A stretch of 64,000 nt of DNA from Ahaetulla prasina (taxonomy: Eukaryota; Chordata; Lepidosauria; Squamata; Colubridae): NCBI RefSeq assembly GCF_028640845.1, contig NC_080540.1:50512561-50576560 (forward strand), given 5' to 3'. The position numbers and the translations under genes were made by a program. The notes under the pieces are model-generated. The model did no database searches. It saw nothing but the letters and a program-made list of their open reading frames with translations, and was not told where the DNA came from. Each line of letters starts with the position of its first letter. The stretch's first letter is position 1. Below are positions 21,074 to 32,438 of this stretch, piece after piece.

Positions 21074-22059
21074 ATCCTCAGGTAGCCCCTATAAGGTTAA
21101 AAGCGAGGAGGGTTCCTTTCGCCCTTAAGCCCAAGATTGACCGGGAAATAGACAAACTAGTCAGTCAAGGGATACTAGTACCAGTCGACCATGCGAAATG
21201 GGAGACGCCAATCGTCACCCCAGTAAAACCAGATGGGTCAGTTCGAATTTGCGCTGACTACAAGGCGACCTTAAACAAAGCCTTGCAAAAAAGCGCTTAC
21301 CCGGTTCCAGTGGTGCAACACTTGCTGCACTCGCTGGGGCAAGGGCACATTTTTGCCAAATTAGATTTGGCCCAAGCCTATCAACAGCTGCCCGTAGATG
21401 CCAACACAGCCGAAGCCCAGACAATTGTAACACACAGAGGTGCCTTTAAATGTACCAGATTACAGTTTGGGGTAAGTGTGGCACCTGGCCTTTTTCAAAA
21501 CTTAATGGAGCGACTTCTGCAAGGGCTCCCGGGGGTGGTACCATATTTTGATGATGTGTTGGTATCCGCCGAGAATTTGGAAGAACTAGGAGAGCGTTTG
21601 AGAAAAGTTTTGGGCATTTTCCGGTCAGCCGGTCTAAAAGCTAAAATGAACAAATGCCAAATAGGGGTAGAATCCGTAGATTTCTTGGGTTACCGAATAG
21701 ACAAGGAAGGAATTCACCCCACAGAGAGCAAAATCAAGGCAATAAAAAAGGCCCCAGCCCCCAGAAACAAAACAGAGCTACAGGCGTTTTTGGGTCTATT
21801 GAACTTTTACGCGGTCTTTTTAAAAAATAAGGCAACTGTTGCCGAGCCGCTACATAAGTTACTGGGAAAGAATGCTGTTTGGTCTTGGGGAAAGGCAGAA
21901 GCTAGAGCATTCGAGGCAGTAAAAAACCTACTATCGAACGATAGTTTACTGATCCAGTACAATAGCACAATGCCAGTGGTGTTAGTTTGCGACGCATCCC
22001 CCTATGGGGTGGGGCTGTGCTCAGCCATAGACTCCCGAATGGCACAGAAGCCCCAATAG
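21013..22059 (+). pseudogene. pol: Gypsy reverse transcriptase and start of RNase H
   Basis: Copies the element RNA into DNA. The frame shows KPKIDREIDKLVSQGILVPV (RT entry), KPDGSVRICADYKA, LDLAQAYQQL (catalytic Asp), LQFGVSVAPGLFQ, and YFDD at 21544-21555 (catalytic pair). The thumb and connection follow, then the first RNase H block VLVCDASPYGVG (catalytic Asp). Relative to gag-protease the frame moves by -1 near 21010-21017, consistent with a one-base loss. It stops at 22059 because of another one-base loss in the G-run at about 22007-22014. Confidence 0.85.
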
Positions 22060-22538
22060 CCTTCTACTCCAGAACGATGTCCTCGGCAGAGAGGAACTAT
22101 AGTCAGTTGGATAGGGAAGCCCTAGCCATAGTTTCAGGAGTGAAAAATTTCACGAATCGTTTTGGTCGAGACTTTGAAATTATTACAGACCATAGACCAC
22201 TATTAGGGTTGCTGGCTGGCGACCGGCCAACACCCGTGGCACTCTCGCCCCGATTGACCCGATGGACTATCTTTCTAGCTGCCTACTCCTATAAACTGCG
22301 GCATCGGCCAGGAAAGGAGTTGGGGCATGCGGACGCATTAAGCAGATGCCCACTGCCAGGGGCGATCGAGGACCCCACTCCGGGGACACCCATACTGTTA
22401 ATTGACTCTCTGGACTCTGGCCCAGTCACGTCTAAGGAGGTGGCTCGGGCTTCATACCGGGACATTACTTTGAGAACTGTAATTGGTTGGGTTCAAAGAG
22501 GGTGGCCGCTGCGGGCGGCGTTTCAAAGAATTTGTTAA
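22010..22538 (+). pseudogene. pol: Gypsy RNase H segment
   Basis: Removes the RNA strand of the hybrid. Continues RNase H in the next frame: AFYSRTMSSAERNYSQLDRE, with the Glu of DREALA; IITDHRPLLGLL with its Asp; and RPGKELGHADALSR with the last Asp. The first Asp lies in the preceding frame. The frame ends at 22538, shortly after a change near 22515-22530. Confidence 0.8.
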
Positions 22539-22960
22539 GAAAAGCGGGGAATTATCAGTGCAAGGGGGTTGCCTGCTCTGGGGAGATAGGGTGGTTGTTC
22601 CAGAGAAACTGAAGGGAAAAGTTCTGGGACTTCTGCACGAAGGTCACCCTGGGATCGTGAGAATGAAGGGTTTAGCTAGGAGCTATGTGTGGTGGCCCCT
22701 AATGGACAAAGAGATTAGCGACAAGGTTGGCAGATGCCAAGTGTGCCAGGAGTCCAGACCACTACCACCTACGGCCCCAATCCGGGAGTGGGAGAAACCC
22801 CAAGGCCCATGGTCCCGTATACATATAGACTTCGCCGGCCCCTTCCACGGCCAAACGTTTCTAATAGTGGTGGATGCATTCTCCAAATGGTTGGAGATCA
22901 TCCTAATGAAATCCACAACCGCTGAAGCTGTCATTTCAGCACTAAGGCACCTTTTCGCCG
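22526..22960 (+). pseudogene. pol: Gypsy integrase, zinc-binding domain and first catalytic Asp
   Basis: HEGHPGIVRMKGLARSYVWW with a downstream C-x2-C (CQVCQE, near 22738) forms the HHCC zinc-binding domain. HIDFAGPFHGQTFLIVVDAF starts the catalytic core, with Asp at about 22828. The segment breaks near 22957-22960. The spacing from this Asp to the next (about 49 residues) is shorter than usual for Gypsy integrases, which fits a small deletion at the break. Confidence 0.8.
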
Positions 22961-23776
22961 GACACTCTAGTGTCAGACAATGGGCCACAGTTCACTGCGA
23001 CACTTTTTGAGGGGTACTTGGCCGAAGAGGGCATCCGACATGCCCTCTCGGCGCCTTTCCACCCTGCGACGAACGGCCTTGCTGAACGTTTCGTCCGGAG
23101 CGCGAAAGAGGCATTGTCCAGAAGTGGCCCAGGCGATTGGCAATCACAAATTGATGCATTCCTAACGGTACAACACAGAACCCCTTGTGTGGCCACTGGC
23201 CGCAGCCCAGCAGAACTACTGATGGGACGAAAACTAAGATGCCCATTAGACCGTTTAAACCCGAATTACACGCCAGACGGGTACAAAACAACACCAGGCA
23301 AAACAAGAGAACTGGCCATAGGAAGCTATGTATGGGCACACAATTACGGTGATGGCCCAAACTGGCTAAAGGGAACAATCATAGACACCACGGGCCCCAA
23401 GTCGTACCTCGTGGAGATAGAGGACGTCCAGGTGTGGAGACGCCACATAGATCAGCTAAGAAATAGAATTAACACTAGACCAGAGATAGATGGGACGGGC
23501 CCTGACTACTCATTGATTGAACCCGCAGCTGACTCAAGCCGAGAAAAAACGGGGGACTTATCTGGCTCAGACGAGGTCCAGCGACACCATCCGGTCCTTC
23601 CTGAGGACAGCGGGCACGACTCGGCAAGTAATCCAAGGCCGGATGGCCCGGAGGAGGAGCTGAGAGGAACGAGCAGTCCCTCCCGTCAGCTCGACTCACT
23701 CCCAGATAATGAACTGCGCAGGTCCGGGAGAGTTAGGAAACGCCCAGCGTACCTGCGCGACTACGTAGAGAAATAA
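22959..23776 (+). pseudogene. pol: Gypsy integrase, rest of core and C-terminal tail
   Basis: Inserts the cDNA into the host genome. SDNGPQF (Asp at 22976) and NGLAERFVRSAKEA (Glu at 23084) lie 35 residues apart, the DD35E signature. After the core come a GPY/F-like module (GPKSYLVEIEDVQVWRRHID), a Ser/Pro/acidic linker, and a basic end LRRSGRVRKRPAYLRDYV typical of Mag-like Gypsy polyproteins. No chromodomain. Confidence 0.85.
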
Positions 23777-23814
23777 TATGCTAAATGTATGCAAATATGA
23801 GTAAAGTGTTTTCT

Positions 23815-23827
23815 GGGAGGGAAGGAG
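23815..23827 (+). other. Polypurine tract
   Basis: GGGAGGGAAGGAG, immediately before the 3' LTR. It serves as primer for plus-strand DNA synthesis in LTR elements. Confidence 0.85.
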
Positions 23828-24004
23828 TGTAATGTATCTTTAAAAGTTTTGGCGGGAATTAGCACGTTGCTGATTGGTTGAGGCCACCGGCCGAACTGTA
23901 TATAAAGAGAGGTTTGCCCCAGTACTGGTTGCTGGGTTCACTGTATATTAAAGAGCTGTTGTCACTACCCTGGTCTCCTGCCTCGTTATTGCCCAAACAT
24001 AACA
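23828..24004 (+). repeat. Gypsy 3' LTR
   Basis: Same 177 bases as the 5' LTR by direct reading, with no difference found. It would supply the ATTAAA polyadenylation signal for the element RNA. Confidence 0.95.
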
Positions 24005-24167
24005 ATTTTCATAATATTTCAATATGTCCAAGAATTATGTAAAATGTTCTGTACATGGAAAGACTGGCTTTGCATGGTTTGTGCCTTAACTGATATCTTT
24101 GTATTTTAGATGCAGAAGAGTGGGAGTATGAGGGGAGAAAGGCTATGATTGAGGGGTTGTTTTGGTA

Positions 24168-24302
24168 CCGTGTTTCCCTGAAAATAAGACCCTGTCTTAT
24201 ATTTTTTGGAACCCTGAAATAAGCACTTGGCCTTATTGCCATGCACTCAAAAGCCTGATTGGGCTTTTTATCAGGGGATGTCTTATTTTGGGGGAAACAG
24301 GG
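24168..24302. mobile_element. TA-flanked miniature inverted-repeat element
   Basis: Ends CCGTGTTTCCCTGAAAATAA and TTATTTTGGGGGAAACAGGG are inverted, with TA on both outer sides (24166-24167 and 24303-24304). 135 bp, non-coding. This is a common squamate repeat type with a Tc1-mariner-like duplication. Confidence 0.65.
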
Positions 24303-24304
24303 TA

Positions 24305-26275
24305 GTGGTTTGCAGACATGAGTGATGACTGAGGAGAGGGAAGGAAGAGAAGATGCTGGGAAGTAGAGATGGATGACTATGCTACACAGGTCATCAGCAA
24401 TGGCTGCTGAGGAGAATCTGAGGAGAGGGAAAGGTACTGGAAGGATCAGGGACAGGTGGGCTTGTGGAATATTTAAACCAACAGTAGAAATAGCAGCTCA
24501 GAGGAGGCAGGAAAGGGAAGGAAGGAAGAGAAAGTGCTTGGAAGAGGGCAAAAAGTAACAAGGGGAAATGCCTTGATCAGAGAGTGATGGCTGATATTCC
24601 TGCTTTTTTTTTACACTAAATTGTCTCTCACCTTGTAAAATTACTATGAATTCCCTTCAAATTATGTTTCTTCCATGGTGCAACTAATTCAAATCTGGAG
24701 TATGATTATTTGTTTTGGATTCAAAATAAAACATATTTTCATTTTGTGTACACCTCTCTTATCTTCTATAATATGGAAAATCCTTGATTGGTCAGCTATT
24801 AAGTTATCTATTTACTTGTGCACTTGGTTTTTCAAAAATTACATGACAAGCTGCAAGCTTTATGTAACCAGGTATTGCAATGAATGCAGTCAAGTAGAAT
24901 AACAATCCATATGTACAAAAGTTATGATATAACTTACTTTAATTGAATATTAAGATGTTGTCTATTCAACACATGAGCTCCACTCTTAGTAATTGAACTG
25001 AATACACACATTATTGTAGAATTTTTTCACACAAATTCTCTGAGTTTCTTTAAACTGGAGACCAGCATACAATTCTGTTGAAGCACAGATTGTTTGTTTC
25101 TGTATCAGAAGCAGCCAAAACTTAATGATTGGGATATAACTCTTCTGAGAGAATCATGCAAATTTGAATATAAACATGATCAATACAGAATAGTTGATTA
25201 GATGTGTCATGTGTAGGATGATGAGTAAGAAGACAGGTGTAGAAGTGGTATTACAAAGACAATAATCATTAAAGTAGATAAAGTTTGTATTCTTTGATTC
25301 AAATTTACTATTGGTGTGCTACTTCCTTAAGGTTTTATGTTCTAATGGTATTGTTTCCCAGCACTGTTCTTATTTCTAATGAATGTTTTTGTCTCTAAAT
25401 GTTTCTATGACTGAGCCAAAAGCAGGTTTAAGGGATGGGCAGTCTACTTCCTTACTAATGCCATTTTTTTTTCTTTACACAGACTCAAACACACACACAC
25501 ACACACACACACACGTTAGATATCATTGAAAAGCTTTTCGTTTCTAAGAAAACTGCAGGGGCAGGTCCATAAGTCACTCAAAGGGGCCTTCACTGTTATT
25601 GAGGAGTGTTGGGGATAGTACTTCTATAGAAAGGTAATGTGACAATATGAGTTTTAGGTTACATGATAGCCATTTGACAAACGCTGTTTGCAAAATTGCC
25701 TGTCTGCAAAGAGTGTGTTATTTATAGATACTTCACACTGTTTTTCTCCGCAGTAACCAAGCTAACTTGTGATCAAACCCTTGGTCTTCCAGTTTGAAAT
25801 GTATTTCAGACGAAAATGATGTAGCTTACTTCTTAACAACTGGATTTTAAATATTACAATTAAAACAGAGATAACTGTGGTAGAAGTTTTGCAGAAATAG
25901 ATTCAGAAGATGATTTTTAAATTTTTATTTAGGATTTTTTTTTTCAGTTTACATAAGACAAGTCAAAAGTGTCTTTGAAGTGTCTTTTTATTGTCTTCTA
26001 AATTCAACTCAGAGAGATAAAAGAAATTTGAAATGTATCTTAACTCTAAATTTAATACTGGGGGAGTTTGCAGCACTCTGGTATCAATCTCAATATTTCT
26101 GATCACACAGAAACATAGGAGCACATGGGAATTATATGGACAAATATCCAGATGTCTTTCTCATAACTCCTATAGCTCCTCCAGCAACTTTCTAACATTA
26201 TTTCTGATTCCACTCATCCACTTTATCCATTGCTTTCCCCTTCTGGTTCCTTTATTCCTGCCAACCATATATTCT
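24305..26275. other. No recognisable feature except a CA repeat
   Basis: Purine-rich at 24310-24560, otherwise A/T-rich. (CA)13 at 25489-25514. No element ends or exons assigned. Confidence 0.4.
25489..25514. repeat. (CA)n microsatellite
   Basis: Thirteen CA units. Confidence 0.95.
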
Positions 26276-26279
26276 TTTA

Positions 26280-26425
26280 TAGTCCACCATTAGCATGCCC
26301 AAGGTATGTGAGTTTCTTCCCAAAGAGGCCACTTCGTCTTTATTTGGCCTGGAGTCTTCTTACAGTCTCCAGATGCATAATTCAAAGATGTCTATTTTCT
26401 TTCACAGCCATACATTATCACTTGG
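26280..26425 (-). mobile_element. RTE-like LINE fragment
   Basis: GCATGCCCAAGGTATGTGAG, a CTGGAGTCTTCTTACAGTCT block, CATAATTCAAAGATGTCTAT and TTCACAGCCATACATTATCA resemble the antisense of the RTE region downstream of the RT, as also seen at 27330-27560. Short and frameshifted. Confidence 0.4.
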
Positions 26426-26956
26426 GGGGCAGGGGAGAGTGGGGGACGGACATTAACTCTTGCAGTGTTTTCTGCCATAACATTATACTTCATAATCTTT
26501 TCTAAAGTTATCATTATCTTCTTTTTAGGGTTAGCATTTTCTTTTCAAAAATAGGGTCCTTTTTTATTTTTAAGACCCCTAACACAAAATTGCCTATTGC
26601 CTTCCCATAGTCATTAATTGTTCTAGTTGATATTATCTTTTGTCTTTTTAATTTTTAACATTAAGCCAGATTTCTTATTTTTAATTTTTGTGCCTATAAA
26701 ACATTTTTCTAAGTTTTTAAAAATTTCACCTAAGTTATGCTTTTTTGCAGTCTATTTCATAGAATTATATAGTCACCCATCCCAGATAAATGGCTTGCCT
26801 AGCTTATAGCATTATAAAAATAAAAAAAATTAAAAACAAAAAAATACAACAACTGACAATTATAACCACTCCTCCATATAGTCAGATTGTGTTCAATTGC
26901 AACCCTCTGCGATGTTCTAAAATTGACCCAAAAATTATGCGACTCCACTAATGCAC

Positions 26957-26999
26957 TTTTATTTATTTATTTATTTATTTATTTATTTTATTTTATTTT

Positions 27000-27030
<31 letters not shown>

Positions 27031-27053
27031 TATTATTTATTTATTTATTTTTA
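26957..27053. repeat. (TTTA)n microsatellite
   Basis: Tetranucleotide tract with TTTTA variants, next to the 3' end of the BovB element. Confidence 0.95.
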
Positions 27054-27957
27054 TTGGCCCAACTCTAATGGACTCTGGATGATTGTTGTTAGTTGTTTAG
27101 CCTCTGGTTTTCATTTTAGCTATCAACTTTTGAATTTATTTAAATCCATTGTGCCATCAAGACTGGTGTCAAGTCTTGGCGACTACGTAGATTTTCTCCA
27201 TAACAGTTATCTGCAGCTTGGTCCTTCAAGTATTCCAGGAGTGTATCCATTGCTATTATAACTGAGTCCATTCACTTTGTTGCTGGTCATTGTCTTTCTT
27301 TCGCCTTTCCCAGCACTAGGACCGTTTCCAAAGACTAGGTCTTTGGATGAAATGTCTGAAGTATGATAATTATGTTAAGTATGATAATTTGATCCTGGTC
27401 ATTTGCACCTCAAATGGAAACTGTGTTGATTTGTCTGATGATCCATTTGTTTGTTTTCTTGGCTGTTCATGGTACTCTTTGGAATCTTCTTGAATACCAA
27501 ATTTCAAAAGCATCAATACTCTTTCTATGCTGTTGCTTCAGAGTCCAACTTTCACTTGCATAAAGGGTCACAAAAAATACCCTGTGCTTGTACTGTTCTA
27601 ATCTAATCTAATAAACATCTGAATATTTTTCCCAATGCCTTCATGTTCTACCAAGTTTTAATCTGCAGCATATTTGTTGACTGATTTTGTTCCTTTACTA
27701 TTGATGGTTGATCCTAAAACACAGACACTATTCACCATTTCTAAGGCTGGTTTTGTACCGGTTGTCATTAGTGGGCTGTTCTTTATATGTAATTTTATTC
27801 CTATTTTTCACTTTGCTCATTGAACTTTATTACAAGAGTTTCCAGATCCTTTGCATTTTTGGCTACCAGAGTACAGTAGTGTCAACAGTATAGGATAGGT
27901 TTTTGATGTTTCTTCCTCCAATGTTAAAACCATGTTATTCTTCTGTTTTGACTCAAT

Positions 27958-28138
27958 TTGGCATACTGGTTAAGACACCAGGCTAGAAACTAGGAGATCA
28001 TGAGTTCTAGTCCTGCCTTGGGCACAAAACCAGCTGAATGACCTTTCAGCCCTAGGAAAGATTTCAGTGGCAAACTAATTCCAAAATCTTGCCAAGCAAA
28101 CTGCAGGGACTTGTTCAGGCAGTCACCATTTACTTTAT
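27958..28138 (+). mobile_element. Sauria-type tRNA-derived SINE
   Basis: Box A-like TACTGGTTAAGACACCAG, AAACTAGGAGATCATGAG, box B-like GAGTTCTAGTCCTGC and CTTGGGCACAAAACCAGCTG are typical of squamate SINEs. The distal part (GCCAAGCAAACTGCAGGGAC, CAGGCAGTCACC) resembles a BovB 3' end, as expected for a BovB-mobilised SINE. It lies inside a BovB copy on the opposite strand. Confidence 0.7.
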
Positions 28139-28362
28139 ATAAAATATTTCATAACTGGAGTGAATTGCCTACAAAGACATTGCTATATCCAGTAAAGCCA
28201 AGGAAACATTCTTCTTACATTCTCTTCTCTCTCCATTTGTCATCTTACAAATTACTGTAGCTAGCTGGTTTTGTGTTTATCTGCCTTTCTAAAACCAGCT
28301 TGTTCATTTGGTAGTTCTCTTTCATTGATGGTTCTAATCCTTGTAATATCTTAAGAAAAATG

Positions 28363-28632
28363 TTACTTGTGTAGGGAGTTAATGCTAACAGTCAAGTAAT
28401 ATACACAATCTCTTGCAGTTTTGTTCTTCAGTTTAAATAAATGCACATTTTCCCAATCTGTAGACCACACGGTCTTGTTAGATATGTGTTGACACAGAAC
28501 TGTTAGCACTTCTACTACCTCTTCTCCTGCAGCTTTAAACAGTTCAGTGGGTATTCCATCTGCACCTGGCACTTTTCTATTTGACAGCTGGTCTTGTTTT
28601 CTAGTGGAGCTGGTTCCTGAATATATTCTCAC
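28363..28632 (-). pseudogene. RTE/BovB RT fragment
   Basis: Reads NRKVPGADGIPTELFKAAGE then EVVEVLTVLCQHI and WSTDWENVHLFKLKNKTARD. This is the conserved segment at the start of the RTE reverse transcriptase, before the catalytic Asp motif. It loses homology after TARDC-like residues, so the catalytic core in this frame is gone. Confidence 0.75.
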
Positions 28633-29859
28633 TACAAATGTTTCTGTAATTCTACATTTTCCTTTTGAACAATATTGAAGTATAGTCTCTGATCTTTTAA
28701 CCTCATTTTGCCTTTTTTACAGCCCTTGTATTATTACTTCTATCATAGTTATACATTTTCCTACAACTGCTGTCATTTTTTTAAATGCATCTTTCAGTTT
28801 TCTTTAATTATTTTCCACTATTTGACAACATTCTTGATTGAGTTGTTTGCTTAATGTTGAAAATTCGTATTTAGTTTTAATATGTCCTTGCTGCTCAAAG
28901 CTTTTGATTTTCTTTGACTGTCATGATATTTTGTTCTGAAGGCCCCTGATCTTTTTTTCTTGGAATTGGTGGTAGTATTCTTTTTTTCCTTTTCATGATG
29001 CATTTTTTCAGATTTCATTTTACTTATCTCTTCACATAGGTCCTTATATTTTCTTTCACATAAGTTAAACGCATTGAATCTATTTCTTTACAGGAAACTT
29101 ATAATTTAACTATACAACCTCCATGTCAATTCCTGTTGATATACTGTTCTCATATCTGCTTTCTTAATCTATATATTAAACAATAATAATTCAAAATCTG
29201 TTCCACAAAGAATTGTCTTGGCATATTAGATTGTGCTTTTCAATTCTCTTTTTCTTGTTATGAACCTTGTTTGATCATGTTTTTAGGCCCGAGAAGTAAA
29301 ATATATGTAAACCTACATTATTTTCTGCATTTATTGCAGGAAATTCAAATCTTCTTTAAGTTTGTCAACACTTGTATTCCACTCATCCATAGTACTCCAT
29401 CCTGTCAAGATGTTACATTTATCACCCTTGGCAATTTGCCATAGAATTCATTGTTTTCCACTAGTGCATCTGAGGTTACTACATATATTTTAGAACATTG
29501 ATAATTATTGGATAGCCATTAATTCTGAAAATTTTAATTTGGCTTTATTGGGTTGTAGCCATGAAAACAGTAATGCCCTTTTGATTATCATTACAGCTCT
29601 ATTCTATCTCACACTCTTGTCATTATCTGATAGGATTGAGTTTTCCTTGGTTCATTCTTCTCTCCTTCCAGGTTCCAATTGTACATGTCCTTGTAAATTG
29701 ATAAGCTCCTTTTTCTGTACTGGCACCATTAATGCCAAGACTTCCTTGCAGCTTTAATAGGGTCACATCACTGAGAACTGTAGTTAATAAAATTAGTGGT
29801 GAGGCTATTTTGCCGTTCATTAATTAAACAGCAGAGGCATTACGATATAGATTTAGAAT

Positions 29860-30567
29860 TTTATAGACATACAAGTACTAACTTTGATTGTGTTTGGACT
29901 GTGATCCAGTAAAGGTGCATTTATAAATAACTTTGTTTGTTTGCCTCCAGATTTACTTAGGAAAGTTAAATGTTTTGTCCTAGTAACTGAAGGTATGCCT
30001 TCTCTCATTGGAATTTCATCAACTGATGACCCAATCTCCTAAATGTTACAAAAATATACATGTTTTTTAATGACAACAGCACAGTGGTTTGCCAGTGTCT
30101 TTTCTGGGTTTGCTTTTGAAGTAGCTAATTCTAGAATGGGTTGGTTTCATGCTTGTAAAGACCTACTTAGTTTTGTATCTTGAATTATTGGTACTTCACC
30201 TCTTGGTCTGACCAATAAGTTATTGATCAGCAGGCTCTGCTGATTGCTGTCAGTCATTGGAACTATTGAGCCTGCCCCCCCACCATCGTATCCCAAATTT
30301 GGAACTGGTAATCCCCTGAAGAGTTTTTCAATGACTAAGTCAAAAAGGTTAAGAGGAATGAGTTAAAAAGGTTCAGAGACTCAAGAATAGCAAGCAAAAG
30401 CATCAATTTCTGAATCTAAATTTTTCACCTTATCAATTCCAGGAAAGAAACTGACCATTCATAATCATTGCCATGCTTCCATATCTGAGGCCATAAACAC
30501 TTTCCTAGATTTTGTGAACTTGGTTAAATCTGAGAATTCATTGCAGCTGATAATAATAAATCTAATA
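29860..30567. other. Possible BovB 5' region; otherwise nothing seen
   Basis: Sequence beyond the endonuclease start could be the 5' UTR of the BovB copy. No boundary or duplication was found. Confidence 0.3.
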
Positions 30568-30575
30568 GTATAAAT

Positions 30576-30702
30576 CAGGGGTGTCAAACTTGCAGGCCGG
30601 ATGTGTCATGCGCTGGCTACACCCACTCACATTTTAGTGAAGGGGAAAAAATTGTGATACGTCATGTGATGACAATGTGACACAGCGAGTTTGACACCCC
30701 TG
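30576..30702. mobile_element. hAT miniature element, family A
   Basis: 127 bp with ends CAGGGGTGTCAAACTTGC and GCGAGTTTGACACCCCTG, almost perfect inverted repeats. Flanked by the perfect 8-bp duplication GTATAAAT (30568-30575 and 30703-30710). It is the clearest copy of the family also found at 352, 38234, 39677, 51504 and 56889. Non-coding. Confidence 0.92.
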
Positions 30703-30710
30703 GTATAAAT

Positions 30711-32430
30711 GGTCCAATAAATAAAGACAACATTTCAGATGTGTCTTATTTGTGTGCCATATAACTTTAATATAAACAAGAAGTTCACCCAGATTTTCAA
30801 TACAGTAATTTATCTCTGATGGGAAACATAACATGAATTTTATTGTTATTACATGTATTTTTAGTTATTTTCATTATCCTTTTTTATGACCGTGAACTTG
30901 CTTGGGTTTTTATTTTTCCTCAAATCTAATAACAGTGTTTTCATTCAAAACTTAACATTAAATTAGAAGTCTTATGCAGATTTAACTATTTGCCTACTTT
31001 CTGTAACTTAATTGAATGTAATATACCAGCATAGTTATTTGACAATTTATATTTCCTTCTTTGAACCCTTCTATGCATCAGAAACCTGAAGAAAAGAATA
31101 CCAAAGTTAGAATTCTATGCTTATTGCTATATTTTTTTCAATGAACTGTGAAAGTTTATTGGTTTACAAATAAACATTCTTCCCAAGAGCAATATGAAGC
31201 TGAACATTTTCACTACATATTCTGGACCAAGTAAATATTATTTAAAGGGCAGGAACATTGGAGAACATCTACCCAGCACAATTCAGTAAACAATGTCAAT
31301 GCACTTTTATTACAGAAACTTTTTGAACACCCAATTATCCCATCTTCTCCCTAATTTCTCATTTTCATGATAGCTTTTCCTACTTGTCATTATCTCAGTG
31401 CTTATCTCACAACATGCAGTGATTATATCAGGGGCAGCTTCATTTTCCTTTGACACCCTTTAATTAAATTATAACCCATGCTGAGTGTAAAAGGGAAAAT
31501 ATTGGAGGAAAAACATGTCAGTGAACTCTTATTAGAGTTCCACTTATGAAACAGCAATTTATACAGATGGGGCTGAAGAAAGGTTTTCTATTTACCATTG
31601 AATATGCCACTTTTTGCCAGCATTTTCCTTCTCCTGATGGGTTTCTCCATAGAAAAGGATCTGCTGCTGCTACTTAATAGTTTTTACATGGAATCATGGG
31701 TTTCATATCTTTTGAGAGAATCTAGATTTATTTCTGAATATGATCTTGCTCTTTTGAAAGTAAATCCCCTGCTACACAAAAGGTCAATTTAGCCTAGAAA
31801 GAGAGTGAGTTTCTGCCAATTTGTGTGTTGTGGGGTGTGTTATCAGTGGGTACATTACAGATTTGTGCTGGCATTGTCAAAAAGGATTTCATGCGTCACT
31901 CTTTTTATTCCTTGAGATGGGGGTGCCATTTTACCTAATACAGTTCAATTCCACGGCCATCCACAGGCTATTTCTGAACTCTTGAGACCATAAGAGCAAA
32001 ACTGGACTCACTGCCAGCATTGTCATTCCTTTGAAGTATTAGTTGCGGGCAGAACTTGTTTATGACCAGTTGCTGCCTCTCTATTTACTCAATGATTCAA
32101 TTTAAGAGCCAGCCAACTCCATACTGGGAGTCCCTTTTGATTAAAAAATAGAAACAGATTAAAAAATCAGATTTACTTTCTAATCCTTCTTTGGCCCCTG
32201 TTAGCTTGGTCATTTGGGGGTATGGGTTTACCACTCTTTTAGAAGCCCACTAGACTTGTGCACTAAATTAGTTCAACTGAGTTCAGACCCAGGAAACATC
32301 CCTGTTCCTGTGTTCCAATGTGACATGTGGCAAAACTGCTGTTTTATGTTTAAACATACCCATATTCATTTAACTGCAGTAGTTCAGAATTTGACAAATT
32401 GCTAATGGAACTTCATACCTGAACACTAGG
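30711..32430. other. No recognisable feature
   Basis: A/T-rich, apparently unique sequence; no repeats, ends or convincing exons. Confidence 0.4.
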
Positions 32431-32438
32431 GTCTGACC

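Larger units (their letters stand above)
19482..24004 (+). mobile_element. Ty3/Gypsy LTR retrotransposon, Mag-like
   Basis: A 4523-bp element with two 177-bp LTRs identical by eye, a tRNA-Ser-type primer-binding site, gag, protease, RT, RNase H, integrase in the Gypsy order (integrase after RNase H), and a polypurine tract. Flanks are ATTTG on the left and ATTTT on the right, a 5-bp duplication with one mismatch or a 4-bp ATTT. There is no envelope gene. LTR identity implies recent insertion, yet coding is interrupted by about seven small frame changes, so this copy should not make a full polyprotein. Confidence 0.95.
27070..29860 (-). mobile_element. RTE/BovB LINE, long but decayed
   Basis: Antisense BovB landmarks run from the 3' side to the 5' side: ATTTGATCCTGGTCATTTGC (27388); TCAACAGTATAGGATAGGTT and GATGTTTCTTCCTCC (27875-27925), the antisense of the region after YADD; GGTATTCCATCTGCACCTGG (28551), the antisense of PGADGIPTEL; and near 29700 the N-terminal endonuclease start TCTIGTWKERRMNQGKLN. 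Order and spacing imply a nearly full-length element, now full of stops. A SINE is inserted at 27958. BovB is known for horizontal transfer involving squamates and ruminants. Confidence 0.8.

Noticed and set aside
22683..23378. Minus-strand ORFs across the Gypsy integrase
   Set aside because: Antisense shadows of pol; no independent motif.
19482..24004. Possibility that the LTR element is an endogenous retrovirus with envelope
   Set aside because: Integrase is followed by a short basic tail, stop, PPT and 3' LTR; there is no space for an env gene and the domain features are of the Gypsy type.
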